NCBI GenBank assembly: GCA_035551995.1
Contig: DASZME010000090.1
Coordinates: forward strand, 1-34,761
DNA length: 34,761 bases
Source of the DNA: RYN-428 sp035551995
GTDB taxonomy: Bacteria; Planctomycetota; Phycisphaerae; Tepidisphaerales; Tepidisphaeraceae
Direction of reading: 5' to 3'
Part shown: piece by piece, positions 25,070-33,729 of the stretch
Numbering within the stretch: the first letter of the stretch is position 1
Layout of the letters: each line of letters starts with the position of its first letter
Notes under the pieces: model-generated
Told to the model about the DNA's origin: nothing
Databases searched by the model: none
The model's input: the letters and a program-made list of their open reading frames with translations, nothing else
Translations under genes and position numbers: made by a program

Positions 25070-25885
25070 CTATTGCGGCTTGGCCACTTCCTCGCACACC
25101 ACTTTAAATCCGGACAGCGTGTTGGGGCCAAACGTGGTGGTGATCGCCACGTCCACGGCGTCCCGCCCGCGCGCGATCAGCACGCGGCCGATCCGCGGCA
25201 CATTGTTCCGCGCGTCAAAGACGTACCACTGGCCGCCAAGAAACGCTTCGAACCAGCCGGCGAAATCCATCGGCCCATAAGGCGGCGGCGTGCCCATGTC
25301 GCCGAGATATCCCGTGCAATAGCGGGCCGGGATGTTCATGCACCGGCAGAAAGCGATTGCCAGGTGCGCATAATCCCGGCACACACCCACGCGTTCGTTG
25401 TACCCTTCGAGCGCTGTGCGGGTGGACCGTGCCTGCTGGTAGTCGAACCGGATGCGGTTATGGACAAAGTCGCAAATCGCCTGAACGCGATCCCAGCCGG
25501 TCGGCGTATCTTTGAAATGATCCCACGCGATGTTCGCCAGAAGATCCGTCTCGCAATACCGGCTGGCCAGAAGGTAAGGCAGCGTCTCCTCCGGAAGCTC
25601 GCCGATCGCACATTGCCGGGCCGAACGCACCACCGGATCGGGAATTCCCGTGGACCGGACGACCGCCGACGTACTGATTGTCGTGCGGCCTTCGGGCAGT
25701 TCAAGCCGGCGGCACCAGTTGCCAAAACCGTCCCGATAGGCGCTCACCCACGCCGTCGGACTGACGACCAAATATTCGGGCTTCACGATTTCATAAGCAT
25801 GGCTGTGATGAATATCGAGCATCAACAGCGTCGGCGTCGGCTGGGGACAGTCATAGATCAGTTCATAGCCAACTTTGATGTACAT
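25070..25885 (-). CDS. Transglutaminase-like superfamily protein
   Basis: 271 aa from ATG 25885; an in-frame GTG at 25945 would add 20 residues absent from relatives. It belongs to the bacterial transglutaminase-like proteins that start with a beta N-terminal domain (VGYELIYDCPQPTPTLLMLD, DGFGNWC), then carry the papain-like core. The nucleophile C169 lies in RVGVCRDYAHLAIAFCR and the acidic third residue D224 in WYVFDARNN. The usual His position in 'FHAWFE' reads Ala (DFAGWFEAF, A209). Closely related proteins may use other residues there, so activity is uncertain. The family is linked to protease or amidase roles. No signal peptide. It stands in its own transcription unit divergent from the lpxA-like gene. 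Confidence 0.88.
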   Translation of the reverse strand: MYIKVGYELIYDCPQPTPTLLMLDIHHSHAYEIVKPEYLVVSPTAWVSAYRDGFGNWCRRLELPEGRTTISTSAVVRSTGIPDPVVRSARQCAIGELPEETLPYLLASRYCETDLLANIAWDHFKDTPTGWDRVQAICDFVHNRIRFDYQQARSTRTALEGYNERVGVCRDYAHLAIAFCRCMNIPARYCTGYLGDMGTPPPYGPMDFAGWFEAFLGGQWYVFDARNNVPRIGRVLIARGRDAVDVAITTTFGPNTLSGFKVVCEEVAKPQ

Positions 25886-26169
25886 GGGATCGCGCTCGCT
25901 TTCGTCGGTGTACGACAATTGAGAATCACCTCCGACGACGGACACGCCGCGGCTCTTTCTCTGGAATAAATGCTTTTAACGCTCTTTCACGACGACATGG
26001 TAGCAGCAATCGCGGCCGTGGCCGGCAAAAAATTTCGCCGATCGATTGGTTACGCGTCTCTTTTCTCGGCGCCTGGTTGTCGGCGTATTTGATCGATCGG
26101 CGCCGTTCAGACCCGGTCGAATCGGCGAGTAGACTTGCTCCACCGCCCCGTTCGCCACAGAATGATTCC

Positions 26170-27000
26170 ATGCCAACGATCCACCCGACTGCGATTGTCG
26201 ATCCCCGCGCCGAACTTGCCGACGATGTCGAGATCGGCGCTTTCACGACCGTCGGCGCCGGCGTAACGATCGGCCCGGGGAGCGTGATTTTCTCTCACAA
26301 CGTCATCCAAGGCCCGACGGTGATCGGCGCCGGCTGCAAGATCGGCCCCGCCGCGTACATCGGGCTGGACCCGCAGCATCTGGAATTCCTGACCCGGCCC
26401 GATCCGCCAAAAACCTGGCTTCAGATCGGCGACCGCGCCATCATCCGCGAGGGCGCCACCGTTCATCGGTCAATCAAGCCCGGCCACGAAAACGCCACGC
26501 GCGTCGGCGATGACTGCCTGTTGATGGGCGGCGTTCACGTCGCCCACGATTGCCGAATAGGCGATCGCGTCATCATGGCCAACGGCGCCCTTCTCGGCGG
26601 CCATTGCCAAATCGGCGATCGCGCCTTCCTTGGCGGCGGCTGCGCCATGCACCAGTTCGTGCGGATCGGCAGGCTCGCCATCATCTCCGGCAACGAAGCG
26701 TGTTCCCGCGACATCCCGCCTTTCGCGGCCGCCCGATACGGCGGATTAAAAGGCTATAACGCGATCGGTTGCCGCCGGGCGGGATTGAGCCGCGACGTGA
26801 TACACGCGATCCGGTCCGCTTATTATTGCATCCACTCCAATCGCACGACAAGCGGCATCGCCGCCGCGATTCGCGCGACCTGCCGTCAAACGCCGGAGGT
26901 GATTGAGCTATTGAATTTTGTCGCCGCGTCAAAACGCGGGCTGCATCCGAGCATCAAGTACGCCAATTACCTGCACACGCTGGTGGAGGAAGGGGAGTGA
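26170..27000 (+). CDS. lpxA: LpxA-type UDP-N-acetylglucosamine acyltransferase
   Basis: 276 aa from ATG 26170 (MPTIHPTAIV, the family start; upstream in-frame codons are not conserved). The N-terminal two thirds is a left-handed beta helix of hexapeptide repeats (IGAFTTVGAGVTIGPG, VIGAGCKIGP and so on). Catalytic His is H126 in GGVHVAHDCRIG. GNEACSRDIPPFA and the helical C-terminal third (NAIGCRRAGLSRDVIHAIR) fit LpxA. LpxA starts lipid A synthesis by moving an acyl chain from ACP to UDP-GlcNAc in the cytoplasm. No lpxB, lpxD or fabZ is adjacent, so a related sugar acyltransferase is possible, but the fit is good. It implies a lipopolysaccharide-type outer membrane. Confidence 0.88.
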   Translation: MPTIHPTAIVDPRAELADDVEIGAFTTVGAGVTIGPGSVIFSHNVIQGPTVIGAGCKIGPAAYIGLDPQHLEFLTRPDPPKTWLQIGDRAIIREGATVHRSIKPGHENATRVGDDCLLMGGVHVAHDCRIGDRVIMANGALLGGHCQIGDRAFLGGGCAMHQFVRIGRLAIISGNEACSRDIPPFAAARYGGLKGYNAIGCRRAGLSRDVIHAIRSAYYCIHSNRTTSGIAAAIRATCRQTPEVIELLNFVAASKRGLHPSIKYANYLHTLVEEGE

Positions 27001-27077
27001 ACGCCTGAGACCCAGTGGCTTATTCGAAATCATCAAGGTCCTTCGGTCGGGCAATGCCCCGTTACCAAGGCTCCGGC

Positions 27078-27341
27078 TCACGGGCGGCTCCTCCTATCCT
27101 CCGCCTTGCTTTCGAAATCGCTGAATTCGACGATGTGGGCAAGCGATTTTGTCTTCCAATTACGCGCCACCCGCACGCCGCGATCATCGAGAATCATTTC
27201 CACCGGAAGAACGGCACTCGACTCGCCGACGATCACCGAACCCGGTTCCCGAACGTCAATCACGGTGGAATTAGTAAGGCGAACGCGGAACGGCTTCAAA
27301 GGCTCGTCGTGCAGCTTTCGATACAAGTCGTGATAAGTCAT
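27078..27341 (-). CDS. Short hypothetical protein
   Basis: 87 aa from ATG 27341. The start MTYHDLYRKLHDEPLKPFRVRLTNSTVIDVREPG matches the pattern of very short proteins I recall as common in Planctomycetes and relatives (a 'PF.PFR..L..G..F.V..P' core). It is probably a small beta-rich fold. Function unknown; no motif is catalytic. The long frame upstream of 27341 is not convincing, and the ribosome site is weak. The 3' end faces the lpxA-like gene. Confidence 0.6.
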   Translation of the reverse strand: MTYHDLYRKLHDEPLKPFRVRLTNSTVIDVREPGSVIVGESSAVLPVEMILDDRGVRVARNWKTKSLAHIVEFSDFESKAEDRRSRP

Positions 27342-27435
27342 GGCAGAAAATAGTATCGCCGTCCCACACCGGGTTCCACTCAACGAATGCATCTCTGTTT
27401 TTGCGCACTCGATGTCTTTCCAACGAAATCTCGCC

Positions 27436-30400
27436 TCATTGCTGACTCAGCTTCCGGTAATATTCCTTCAGCGCATCCGACCAGGCCGGCGGCAATTCGC
27501 CTTTCATCGCGTCATTGATTTGATCCTGCGTTTTATGCATGGCGCCGGGCGTGGTGTCGCGTTGGACGTGTACTTCGCCGCCCACCAGGAGCCGACTCGT
27601 GTCCAGCGCGTCCAGGGTGACGTCGCGCTTGCGCAAGGCGTTGACATAGCGATTGGCGTGGATGTCGCTTTCGACGCGGCGCATCAGCGAGATGGCTTCG
27701 TCGAGCTTGAAGTTGTCGTATTTGCCGACCTTGTATTGAAGGCTCAATCGCTCGGCGGCGTTGCGAAGCTGGGCCTGTTTTTGGGCGAGTCGCTGCATCT
27801 CGCGCTGTTGCTTGGGAGGAACGGGACCTTCCAGACCTTCGCCGCCCTGGCCGCTGGTCTTGCCGCCGCCGGTGGCGCCGCCGGTGGGGTCTTTGCTGTC
27901 GTCTTTTACTTCCCCTTTTTGAAACGGAGTTGGATCGAGGCGCGTCGGCGTGTTGCGGCCGCCTTTGCCGCTGGCGTGGTCTTCGACGAATTCGCCCTGT
28001 GATTTTCCGCTTCGGCCTTCGCCGCTTCGGCCATTCATCTCGTTGTTGTTGGGAAGCTGATTGCCGGTCACGCCCTGTGCGTTCATCGAGGCAATAGGGC
28101 CGTCCGCGGCGTCCCAGCCGATGCCCTTGTCGCCGGACGTGGCCATGTTCGAGTTGGCGTCTTCCATGTCGTCGAACAGGTCTTCCTGTTTTTCCATCAA
28201 GGCGCCGACAAGGTCTTCAAGCTCCTTGGGAAGCTCAGGCATGTTCAAATCGGTTTTCCCGGCCAAATCTTCCTGGGTCCACTTGGTGCGATCAGGGGCG
28301 TTGGAGAGCCATTTTTCGATGTTGCTGGTGAGGGTCTTGGCGTTGTCGATTCCGTTTTCCTCCGCGGCCACCGCGACCTCGGCCGCTTTTGCCTTCAGCG
28401 CGTCCTTGGCCATCGTCGTTTCGCTTACCACTTCCATCAGTTGCTTAAGGGCCGAGGAATTGGCCATGTCCTGCTCGGAATTCTTGGAAAAATCATGCAT
28501 CTTCTCCTGCATGAAGGCGTCCATTTTCTCCTGGGCCATCTTCAAGTCTTCCATCTTTTTCTTGTCCGATGCGTCCCAGTTATCGACCGGCTTTTTCGCG
28601 AGACTCGACGTTTGATCCAGAATCTTCTGCTCCTGCTTCATGAATTCCTTGAGCGCCTCATCGAGCTTCTTCAATGCGTCGGCATTGCTTAAAAGCGGAT
28701 CGTTCCCCTGCTTGTTGTTCGGCTGCGTGGTCGGGCCATTCATGCTCAACCGAGCCAACAAAGTTTCCAAGGCGTCGATGATATGACGCTGCGAAAACTG
28801 CAGGCTCGCGTCGAGTTTCTTCCGGGCCGCTCCGCCCGGCTCGGACTGTAGCGACGTCGCCTGATCGACGGCTTCCTTGGCTTCTTCGAAGGTCAACTTC
28901 AGCAGAACCTTTTGCACGATCAATTCATCCGGCTCAAAGTGAAAGCCCTCGGCCGTCGTCTTCATCAGCGTCCGCAAATCCGCCTGACCGGTGGCGACTT
29001 TCAGGAACAAGTCGCGGTCATTGGTCTTGGCGGCGATGGTCTGATCGTTCAATCCGCGCTGAATGCGCAGCATTTCGGTAAGGCGGGCGCGGAGCTTGTC
29101 GGCCTGGTCCTTTTGATCTTTTGCGGTGATGGCCGGGTCTTGGAATTTGATGGTGAGGATGGCCGAGCCTACGGTTTGCGGCCCGCCGGTATCGCGAGCG
29201 GCGCCGTCCTTTGGCATGGGCAAGCCGGACATGACCGCCGTCAGATCGCGATTGTCGGTGATCTCGACCTGGACGCGGATCGAATTGCCATGTTTGCGCA
29301 GTTCCGGTTTCACCGGAAGCGCAAATGCGAATTCCCCGGCCTCTTTGGCGCCCGTGCCAAGTGAAAATGATTCCTCGTGCGCCACTGTCAGTTGTTGCTC
29401 CGCCTTGTCGTCGGGACTTGACGCCGGGGCGGGTTGAACTGGGCCGATCGACGGGCCCGGCGCGGCCACCGCCGGCGGATTCGACGCGCTTACCGCAGGC
29501 GCAGACGCATCCGTCGCCATCAGCACGCGCGCCGACGCGACGCCGTAATCGTCGCGAAACAACGCTCGAATTTTCAACTCCGCATCCGGCGCCACGGTCA
29601 CGTCCGTCGCGGGCCATTTCATTTCGATCGTCGGCGGCTGATCTTTCAGGCAATGGATCGCCAGCGATTCTTCCGGCAATCGCGCGACGATCTGCTTGCC
29701 CCCTTGCGTGAACAACAGCGCGATCGGCGTTTCATCCAGCACCGTAAACGCAGTCGAAAATCGCTTGCCCCCCGCCGCCGTTTCCATCGTCACCGGCTGC
29801 GACGAAGTCCCTTCCAGCATGGCGCCGCCCATCGGCACATCGACCATCGCCGCCAATTCCACCCGGCTGCCTTGCGGCACGGTGATATTGGCCTTGGACA
29901 GATCGGCCGCCTTGATGATCATCGACTGAATTTCCTGCCGGGTGTAAGACGGCGGCAGAACGCGAAATTCAAGCTGCTGCAACTTCACTTGCCGAACGAC
30001 CGTGACGGCATACCAGGGGCTTTGCGTCCCGGCGACTTCCACGCGATATCGCGTCGGCTGATCGACATGCTCAAGCCGATAGTTGTATTGCAGATCGGAC
30101 CGTTGATCGGATTTTTGCCCCGCCTCCACCGCCGCCGACCCGATTAACTCGGCATTCGCCGGCGCGACGGCCGACGCCTCCGCGCCATCCCCCTTTTCGA
30201 AAATCAGCTTCGCCTTCGGACTGTTCGCGCATCGCGCCACGACGGTAATTTCCAGCGGCTGGCCCGTCACGACGGTGACATCTTTGGGCTGCACGTCGAT
30301 GATCTCGGCGTTTCCGACTGTCGGCACAAACGCCGCCGGACTGAGAAGCTGGCTCCAGCCCTGAAAGAACAGTCTGGGGAAGATCATCGCGAGGGCGATC

Positions 30401-30891
30401 ATCGGAATGACAACGCCCATCAAGCGATAGCCAAGCGGCGCCAGATCGCTCATCTTGACCGCGCCGCCGAGTGGCTTGCTGAAGGTATTTTCGGAGATTT
30501 CGTTGAAGATTTCAGGCAGCCAGGGACTTTCGGCCAGATCAGTGCGGCGAGACAGGAGCAGGCCGTTCGTCAGCCCGTTGTGAAGCCCTTCCACGCGGGA
30601 TTCGACGAAACGCGCCACTTCGACGGCGTCGGGCCGGATGAGCAGCGGTCGCGCAATCCATCGCCACGCGGCCAGGAGGACGCCGCCGGCCCAGGCGCCC
30701 AGGACGATGCGCGTCCAGACGCCATGGCCCAAAAAATGGGCCACCAGCGCCGCCGCGAACGAAAGCGCAACGAGAGCGGCGACAAAGAGCATGGCGCCGC
30801 GAACGATTCGCTGGGCGCGATACTTCTGCCCGATGGCGTCGATGCGGTCTTCGATCTGATAAAACGCCGGTGGAGGCGCCAGGAGGCTCAT
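27436..30891 (-). CDS. DUF4175-type giant membrane protein
   Basis: 1151 aa from ATG 30891, with GGAGC 5 nt upstream. Two membrane segments near 31-52 and 60-80 (GAMLFVAALVALSFAAALVAHFLG; WTRIVLGAWAGGVLLAAW) and a third near 155-176 set the N-terminal part. After it comes a long beta-rich periplasmic stretch (EIIDVQPKDVTVVTGQPLEITVVA), then charged, Gln/Lys/Glu-rich helical and coiled-coil segments, and a Gly/Ser-rich linker (GEGRSGKSQGEF, GGATGGGKTSGQGGEG) before a final helix. This order fits the DUF4175 proteins found mainly in Planctomycetes and some other groups; their role is unknown. Its 5' leader carries a hairpin at 30959-30984. It lies 3' of the phosphate genes on the same strand but 255 bp away, so is probably separate. 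Confidence 0.82.
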   Translation of the reverse strand: MSLLAPPPAFYQIEDRIDAIGQKYRAQRIVRGAMLFVAALVALSFAAALVAHFLGHGVWTRIVLGAWAGGVLLAAWRWIARPLLIRPDAVEVARFVESRVEGLHNGLTNGLLLSRRTDLAESPWLPEIFNEISENTFSKPLGGAVKMSDLAPLGYRLMGVVIPMIALAMIFPRLFFQGWSQLLSPAAFVPTVGNAEIIDVQPKDVTVVTGQPLEITVVARCANSPKAKLIFEKGDGAEASAVAPANAELIGSAAVEAGQKSDQRSDLQYNYRLEHVDQPTRYRVEVAGTQSPWYAVTVVRQVKLQQLEFRVLPPSYTRQEIQSMIIKAADLSKANITVPQGSRVELAAMVDVPMGGAMLEGTSSQPVTMETAAGGKRFSTAFTVLDETPIALLFTQGGKQIVARLPEESLAIHCLKDQPPTIEMKWPATDVTVAPDAELKIRALFRDDYGVASARVLMATDASAPAVSASNPPAVAAPGPSIGPVQPAPASSPDDKAEQQLTVAHEESFSLGTGAKEAGEFAFALPVKPELRKHGNSIRVQVEITDNRDLTAVMSGLPMPKDGAARDTGGPQTVGSAILTIKFQDPAITAKDQKDQADKLRARLTEMLRIQRGLNDQTIAAKTNDRDLFLKVATGQADLRTLMKTTAEGFHFEPDELIVQKVLLKLTFEEAKEAVDQATSLQSEPGGAARKKLDASLQFSQRHIIDALETLLARLSMNGPTTQPNNKQGNDPLLSNADALKKLDEALKEFMKQEQKILDQTSSLAKKPVDNWDASDKKKMEDLKMAQEKMDAFMQEKMHDFSKNSEQDMANSSALKQLMEVVSETTMAKDALKAKAAEVAVAAEENGIDNAKTLTSNIEKWLSNAPDRTKWTQEDLAGKTDLNMPELPKELEDLVGALMEKQEDLFDDMEDANSNMATSGDKGIGWDAADGPIASMNAQGVTGNQLPNNNEMNGRSGEGRSGKSQGEFVEDHASGKGGRNTPTRLDPTPFQKGEVKDDSKDPTGGATGGGKTSGQGGEGLEGPVPPKQQREMQRLAQKQAQLRNAAERLSLQYKVGKYDNFKLDEAISLMRRVESDIHANRYVNALRKRDVTLDALDTSRLLVGGEVHVQRDTTPGAMHKTQDQINDAMKGELPPAWSDALKEYYRKLSQQ

Positions 30892-30958
30892 GAAAGCTCC
30901 GATTGATGGTTCCGTCGGGCGAAATCGCAAGGCTTTAGCGCGCGCCAATACTTTACGA

Positions 30959-30984
30959 GGCCGTTTTGTAATCGCAAAACGGCC
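30959..30984 (-). promoter_or_regulatory. Leader hairpin and possible promoter of the DUF4175 gene
   Basis: GGCCGTTTTG (30959-30968) pairs with CAAAACGGCC (30975-30984) around a TAATCG loop, 68 bp before the DUF4175 start. Just upstream on the minus strand TGGTATATA (about 30992-31000) could be an extended -10. No -35 is clear. A phoB terminator is another reading, but no T-run follows. Confidence 0.45.
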
Positions 30985-31146
30985 CTATCCTTATATACCA
31001 GACGCGGCGAGACGTTTGGCCTTAGAGAAATGTTTGATCTTCTTTTTGAAGCGCAAGAACCGCTTTGCCTGGCGGCGAAGTGAAGCAGGTTTATTCCGCG
31101 CAACACGAGCGAATGAAGTTTTTCCGGGCGTTGGCGCCTGTTTTCG

Positions 31147-31857
31147 TTAAACGGTCTGCTTTTCGGGCTCGATCGTCGGGCGGAATTTATATCCAAAGCC
31201 CCGGACAGTCTCGATATGCTCGGCGCCGGCGCCAAGCTTGCGCCGGATGGCGGTGACGTGCACGTCCACCGTTCGATCAAAGACGGCGGCGTCGTTGCCG
31301 CCGGCGGCGTCGATGATCTCGTCGCGGCTGAAAACCCGCCCCGGCCGTCCGGCAAGAAATTGCAGAATCTTAAACTCAGTCGCCGTCAGGGAAATGCGCT
31401 GATTGCGATAAGTGACCTCGTGGCCGTGCAGATCGATATTGAGATCCCCGGTGCGAATCATCTGCGGCGGTTCCCCCTGCGACGATGACCGCCGCAAAAC
31501 CGCCTTCACGCGCGCAACCACCTCGCGCGGGCTGAACGGCTTGGTAATATAGTCGTCCGCCCCAAGCTCAAGGCCCACGATGCGGTCGGCTTCGGTAGCC
31601 TTGGCCGTCAGCATGATGACCGGCGTGCGGCCCACTTTCTGGTCGGCGCGCAACTTCTGACAAACCGCCAACCCGTCGATACCGGGCATCATCAAATCGA
31701 GCATGACCAGATCGGGACGATGTTTCGTCGCCACCTCCAGCCCCGTCTGACCGTCGGTGGCGGCGATGACGTCATATCCTTCTTTTTCGAGGTTGTAACG
31801 AACCAGTTCGATTAAATCTTTTTCGTCGTCGATCACCAAAATCGTACCTTTGCTCAT
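31147..31857 (-). CDS. phoB: PhoB-type response regulator (OmpR family)
   Basis: 236 aa. Receiver domain 4-120 with acidic pocket D10/D11, phospho-acceptor D54 in VMLDLMMPGIDG, Lys in ITKPFSPREV. C-terminal winged helix with ISLTATEFKILQFLAGRPGRVFSR and VDVHVTAIRRKLG, VRGFGYKF. When phosphorylated it should bind Pho boxes upstream of pst and related genes at low phosphate. AGGA is 9 nt before ATG 31857. It is the last gene of pstC-pstA-pstB-phoU-phoB, all on this strand; no histidine kinase (phoR) is in the window. A hairpin lies 12-28 nt upstream. After the stop the same frame stays open for 51 more codons rich in Lys and Arg, likely by chance. Confidence 0.93.
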   Translation of the reverse strand: MSKGTILVIDDEKDLIELVRYNLEKEGYDVIAATDGQTGLEVATKHRPDLVMLDLMMPGIDGLAVCQKLRADQKVGRTPVIMLTAKATEADRIVGLELGADDYITKPFSPREVVARVKAVLRRSSSQGEPPQMIRTGDLNIDLHGHEVTYRNQRISLTATEFKILQFLAGRPGRVFSRDEIIDAAGGNDAAVFDRTVDVHVTAIRRKLGAGAEHIETVRGFGYKFRPTIEPEKQTV

Positions 31858-31869
31858 AGTCGTCGTCCT

Positions 31870-31885
31870 GCGTGAAAAATCACGC
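31870..31885 (-). promoter_or_regulatory. Small hairpin before phoB
   Basis: GCGTGA (31870-31875) and TCACGC (31880-31885) form a perfect 6-bp stem with an AAAA loop (TTTT on the sense strand), ending 12 nt before the phoB start in the 72-bp phoU-phoB gap. It could slow or tune entry into phoB; no U-run follows for full termination. Confidence 0.4.
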
Positions 31886-31929
31886 CGTGCGGATGTTCCT
31901 GGCTGTCCGAGCGGACCTCGCCGCCGCCC

Positions 31930-32637
31930 TTATCCAAGCGCGTTGCCATCGGCGGCGAGCGTGGTCGCCTCTTCGCGATGCCGGGGCTTGGCGTGGCGGA
32001 TGTCGCGCCCCTGAATCCAGTAGATGACTTCCTCGGCGATATTGGTCGCATGATCGCCGATCCGCTCGAGGTTGCGGGCCATGAGGATCACCGAGAGCGA
32101 TTGCGGAATCGTCCGCGGATCGGACATCATGTGCGTCAGCAAAATTCGAAAAACCTGATCGCGGAACGCATCCACCTGGTCCTCCTGCTGCAACACCTCG
32201 TCGGCCAGCTCGCAATTGCGCTGGGCCATCGCGGTGAGGCTTTTGCTGACCATTTTCTGCACCACGCCGGCCATCACCTGCAAATCGACCAGCGGCTTCA
32301 TCGGCTGCGCCCCCTCAAGGGCATAGTGCGTGTTCTGCACGATATTGATCGACTGGTCGGCGATGCGCTCAAGCTCGCCGCCGATGCGCGACGCCATGAA
32401 CAAAAACCGCGCGTCGCTCGCCACCGGCTGCTGAAGCGTCGTGAGCTTGACGGCCTTGTCGTCCACTTCAACCTGAAGCGCGTTGACCTGGTGCTCCTTG
32501 GCGTAGACGTCGGAGGCCAGCGATTCATTGCCTTCCGTGTAGGCGCGCAGGGCGATTTGAATCATCGACTCGGCCAACGAGCCCATCATGATGATCCGCT
32601 TGAACAATTCGTCCAGTTGCTCGTCGAAGTAACGCAT
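31930..32637 (-). CDS. phoU: Phosphate signalling protein PhoU
   Basis: 235 aa from ATG 32637 (GGAG 5 nt upstream); an upstream in-frame extension to 32712 is not conserved. All-helical PhoU pair: two repeats each with the metal-binding motif, SRIGGELERIADQSINI (first) and ARNLERIGDHATNIAEEVIYWIQG (second). PhoU links the Pst transporter to the PhoR kinase and shuts the Pho response when phosphate is high. Ends with a basic/acidic tail. It sits between pstB (71 bp upstream) and phoB. Confidence 0.95.
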   Translation of the reverse strand: MRYFDEQLDELFKRIIMMGSLAESMIQIALRAYTEGNESLASDVYAKEHQVNALQVEVDDKAVKLTTLQQPVASDARFLFMASRIGGELERIADQSINIVQNTHYALEGAQPMKPLVDLQVMAGVVQKMVSKSLTAMAQRNCELADEVLQQEDQVDAFRDQVFRILLTHMMSDPRTIPQSLSVILMARNLERIGDHATNIAEEVIYWIQGRDIRHAKPRHREEATTLAADGNALG

Positions 32638-32708
32638 AGAGGCTCCGAATAAATGGTCGGTCGCCGGTCGCCGGCGTCGAAACGCCGGTCGGCGCGAACA
32701 GCCGTCGC

Positions 32709-33704
32709 TCATCCAAATCGACCGGTCACGTAAGCTTCGGTTTCCTTGAGGTGCGGATTGAGGAAGAGCGTATTGGTCGGTCCATATTCAACGAGCCGGC
32801 CCAGGTACATGAACGCGGTGTAATCGCTGCATCGGGCGGCCTGCTGCATATTGTGCGTGACGATCACGACCGTAAAGCGCTGGCGCAATTCGTGAATCAG
32901 CTCTTCGATCTTAGCCGTGGCGACCGGGTCAAGCGCCGAGCAGGGCTCGTCCATCAACAGCACTTCCGGCTCGGCGGCGATGGCGCGGGCGATGCACAGG
33001 CGCTGCTGCTGCCCGCCGCTCATTCCAAGAGCGCTTTGATGGAGGCGGTCTTTGACCTCGTCCCACAGGGCGGCGCCGCGCAGGGATTTCTCGCAGACTT
33101 CATCAAGTGTCTTGCGCCGGTTCTCGCCGGAAATTCGCAAGGCGTAGACGACGTTCTCGAAGATCGACATGGGAAACGGATTGGATTTTTGGAAAACCAT
33201 TCCCATCCGCTTTCGCAGGCGGATCACGTCAACCCGGCGGTCGTGGATGTCCTGATCGTTAAATCGGATCGAGCCTTCGGTGCGAACGTTTTCGATCAGG
33301 TCGTTCAGGCGGTTGAGGCTTCGCAGCAGGGTTGATTTTCCGCAGCCGGACGGGCCGATGAGGGCCGTTACCTTATTGGACGGAATTCCCATGTTGATGC
33401 CGTGCAGCGCGCGGGTTTTGCCGTAATAGAGTTTGAAATCGACGATCTGAAGGACGTGTTTTTCGGCGGCGAGTTCGGCGTGGATCTCGGCGGGTTGATC
33501 GGCGCGGGGCGTCTGCGGGGCCGAGCGAACGCGGGGGCTCGCGTCGGGCGTCGGGAGCGTGAGCGCCGACGCCGCGCCGACGGCCTTGCCGATCGAGCGC
33601 ATGGTCGGTTGCGCCAATGCGTTTCCCGAAGCGGACGGGATGGGCACGGGCCGGGACGACGGTTCGACGGCGGTGGAGGACGTTTCTCGCTCGGTGGATG
33701 GCAT
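32709..33704 (-). CDS. pstB: Phosphate ABC transporter ATP-binding protein PstB
   Basis: 331 aa, longer than the usual 250-270. Walker A GPSGCGKST (117-125), Q-loop VFQKSNPFPMS, ABC signature MSGGQQQRL (228-236), Walker B VLLMDEP (248-254), H-loop VTHNMQQA; all intact. The core from about 83 (HVLQIVDFKLYYG) is standard PstB. The first 80 residues are an extra Ser/Pro/Ala-rich tail with no family match. GAGG lies 8 nt before ATG 33704, so the long start is plausible, though no ATG near residue 80 offers an alternative. It hydrolyses ATP to drive phosphate import through PstA/PstC at the inner membrane. Confidence 0.95.
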   Translation of the reverse strand: MPSTERETSSTAVEPSSRPVPIPSASGNALAQPTMRSIGKAVGAASALTLPTPDASPRVRSAPQTPRADQPAEIHAELAAEKHVLQIVDFKLYYGKTRALHGINMGIPSNKVTALIGPSGCGKSTLLRSLNRLNDLIENVRTEGSIRFNDQDIHDRRVDVIRLRKRMGMVFQKSNPFPMSIFENVVYALRISGENRRKTLDEVCEKSLRGAALWDEVKDRLHQSALGMSGGQQQRLCIARAIAAEPEVLLMDEPCSALDPVATAKIEELIHELRQRFTVVIVTHNMQQAARCSDYTAFMYLGRLVEYGPTNTLFLNPHLKETEAYVTGRFG

Positions 33705-33729
33705 AATGGCGCCTCGGAAAAAACGGGTC

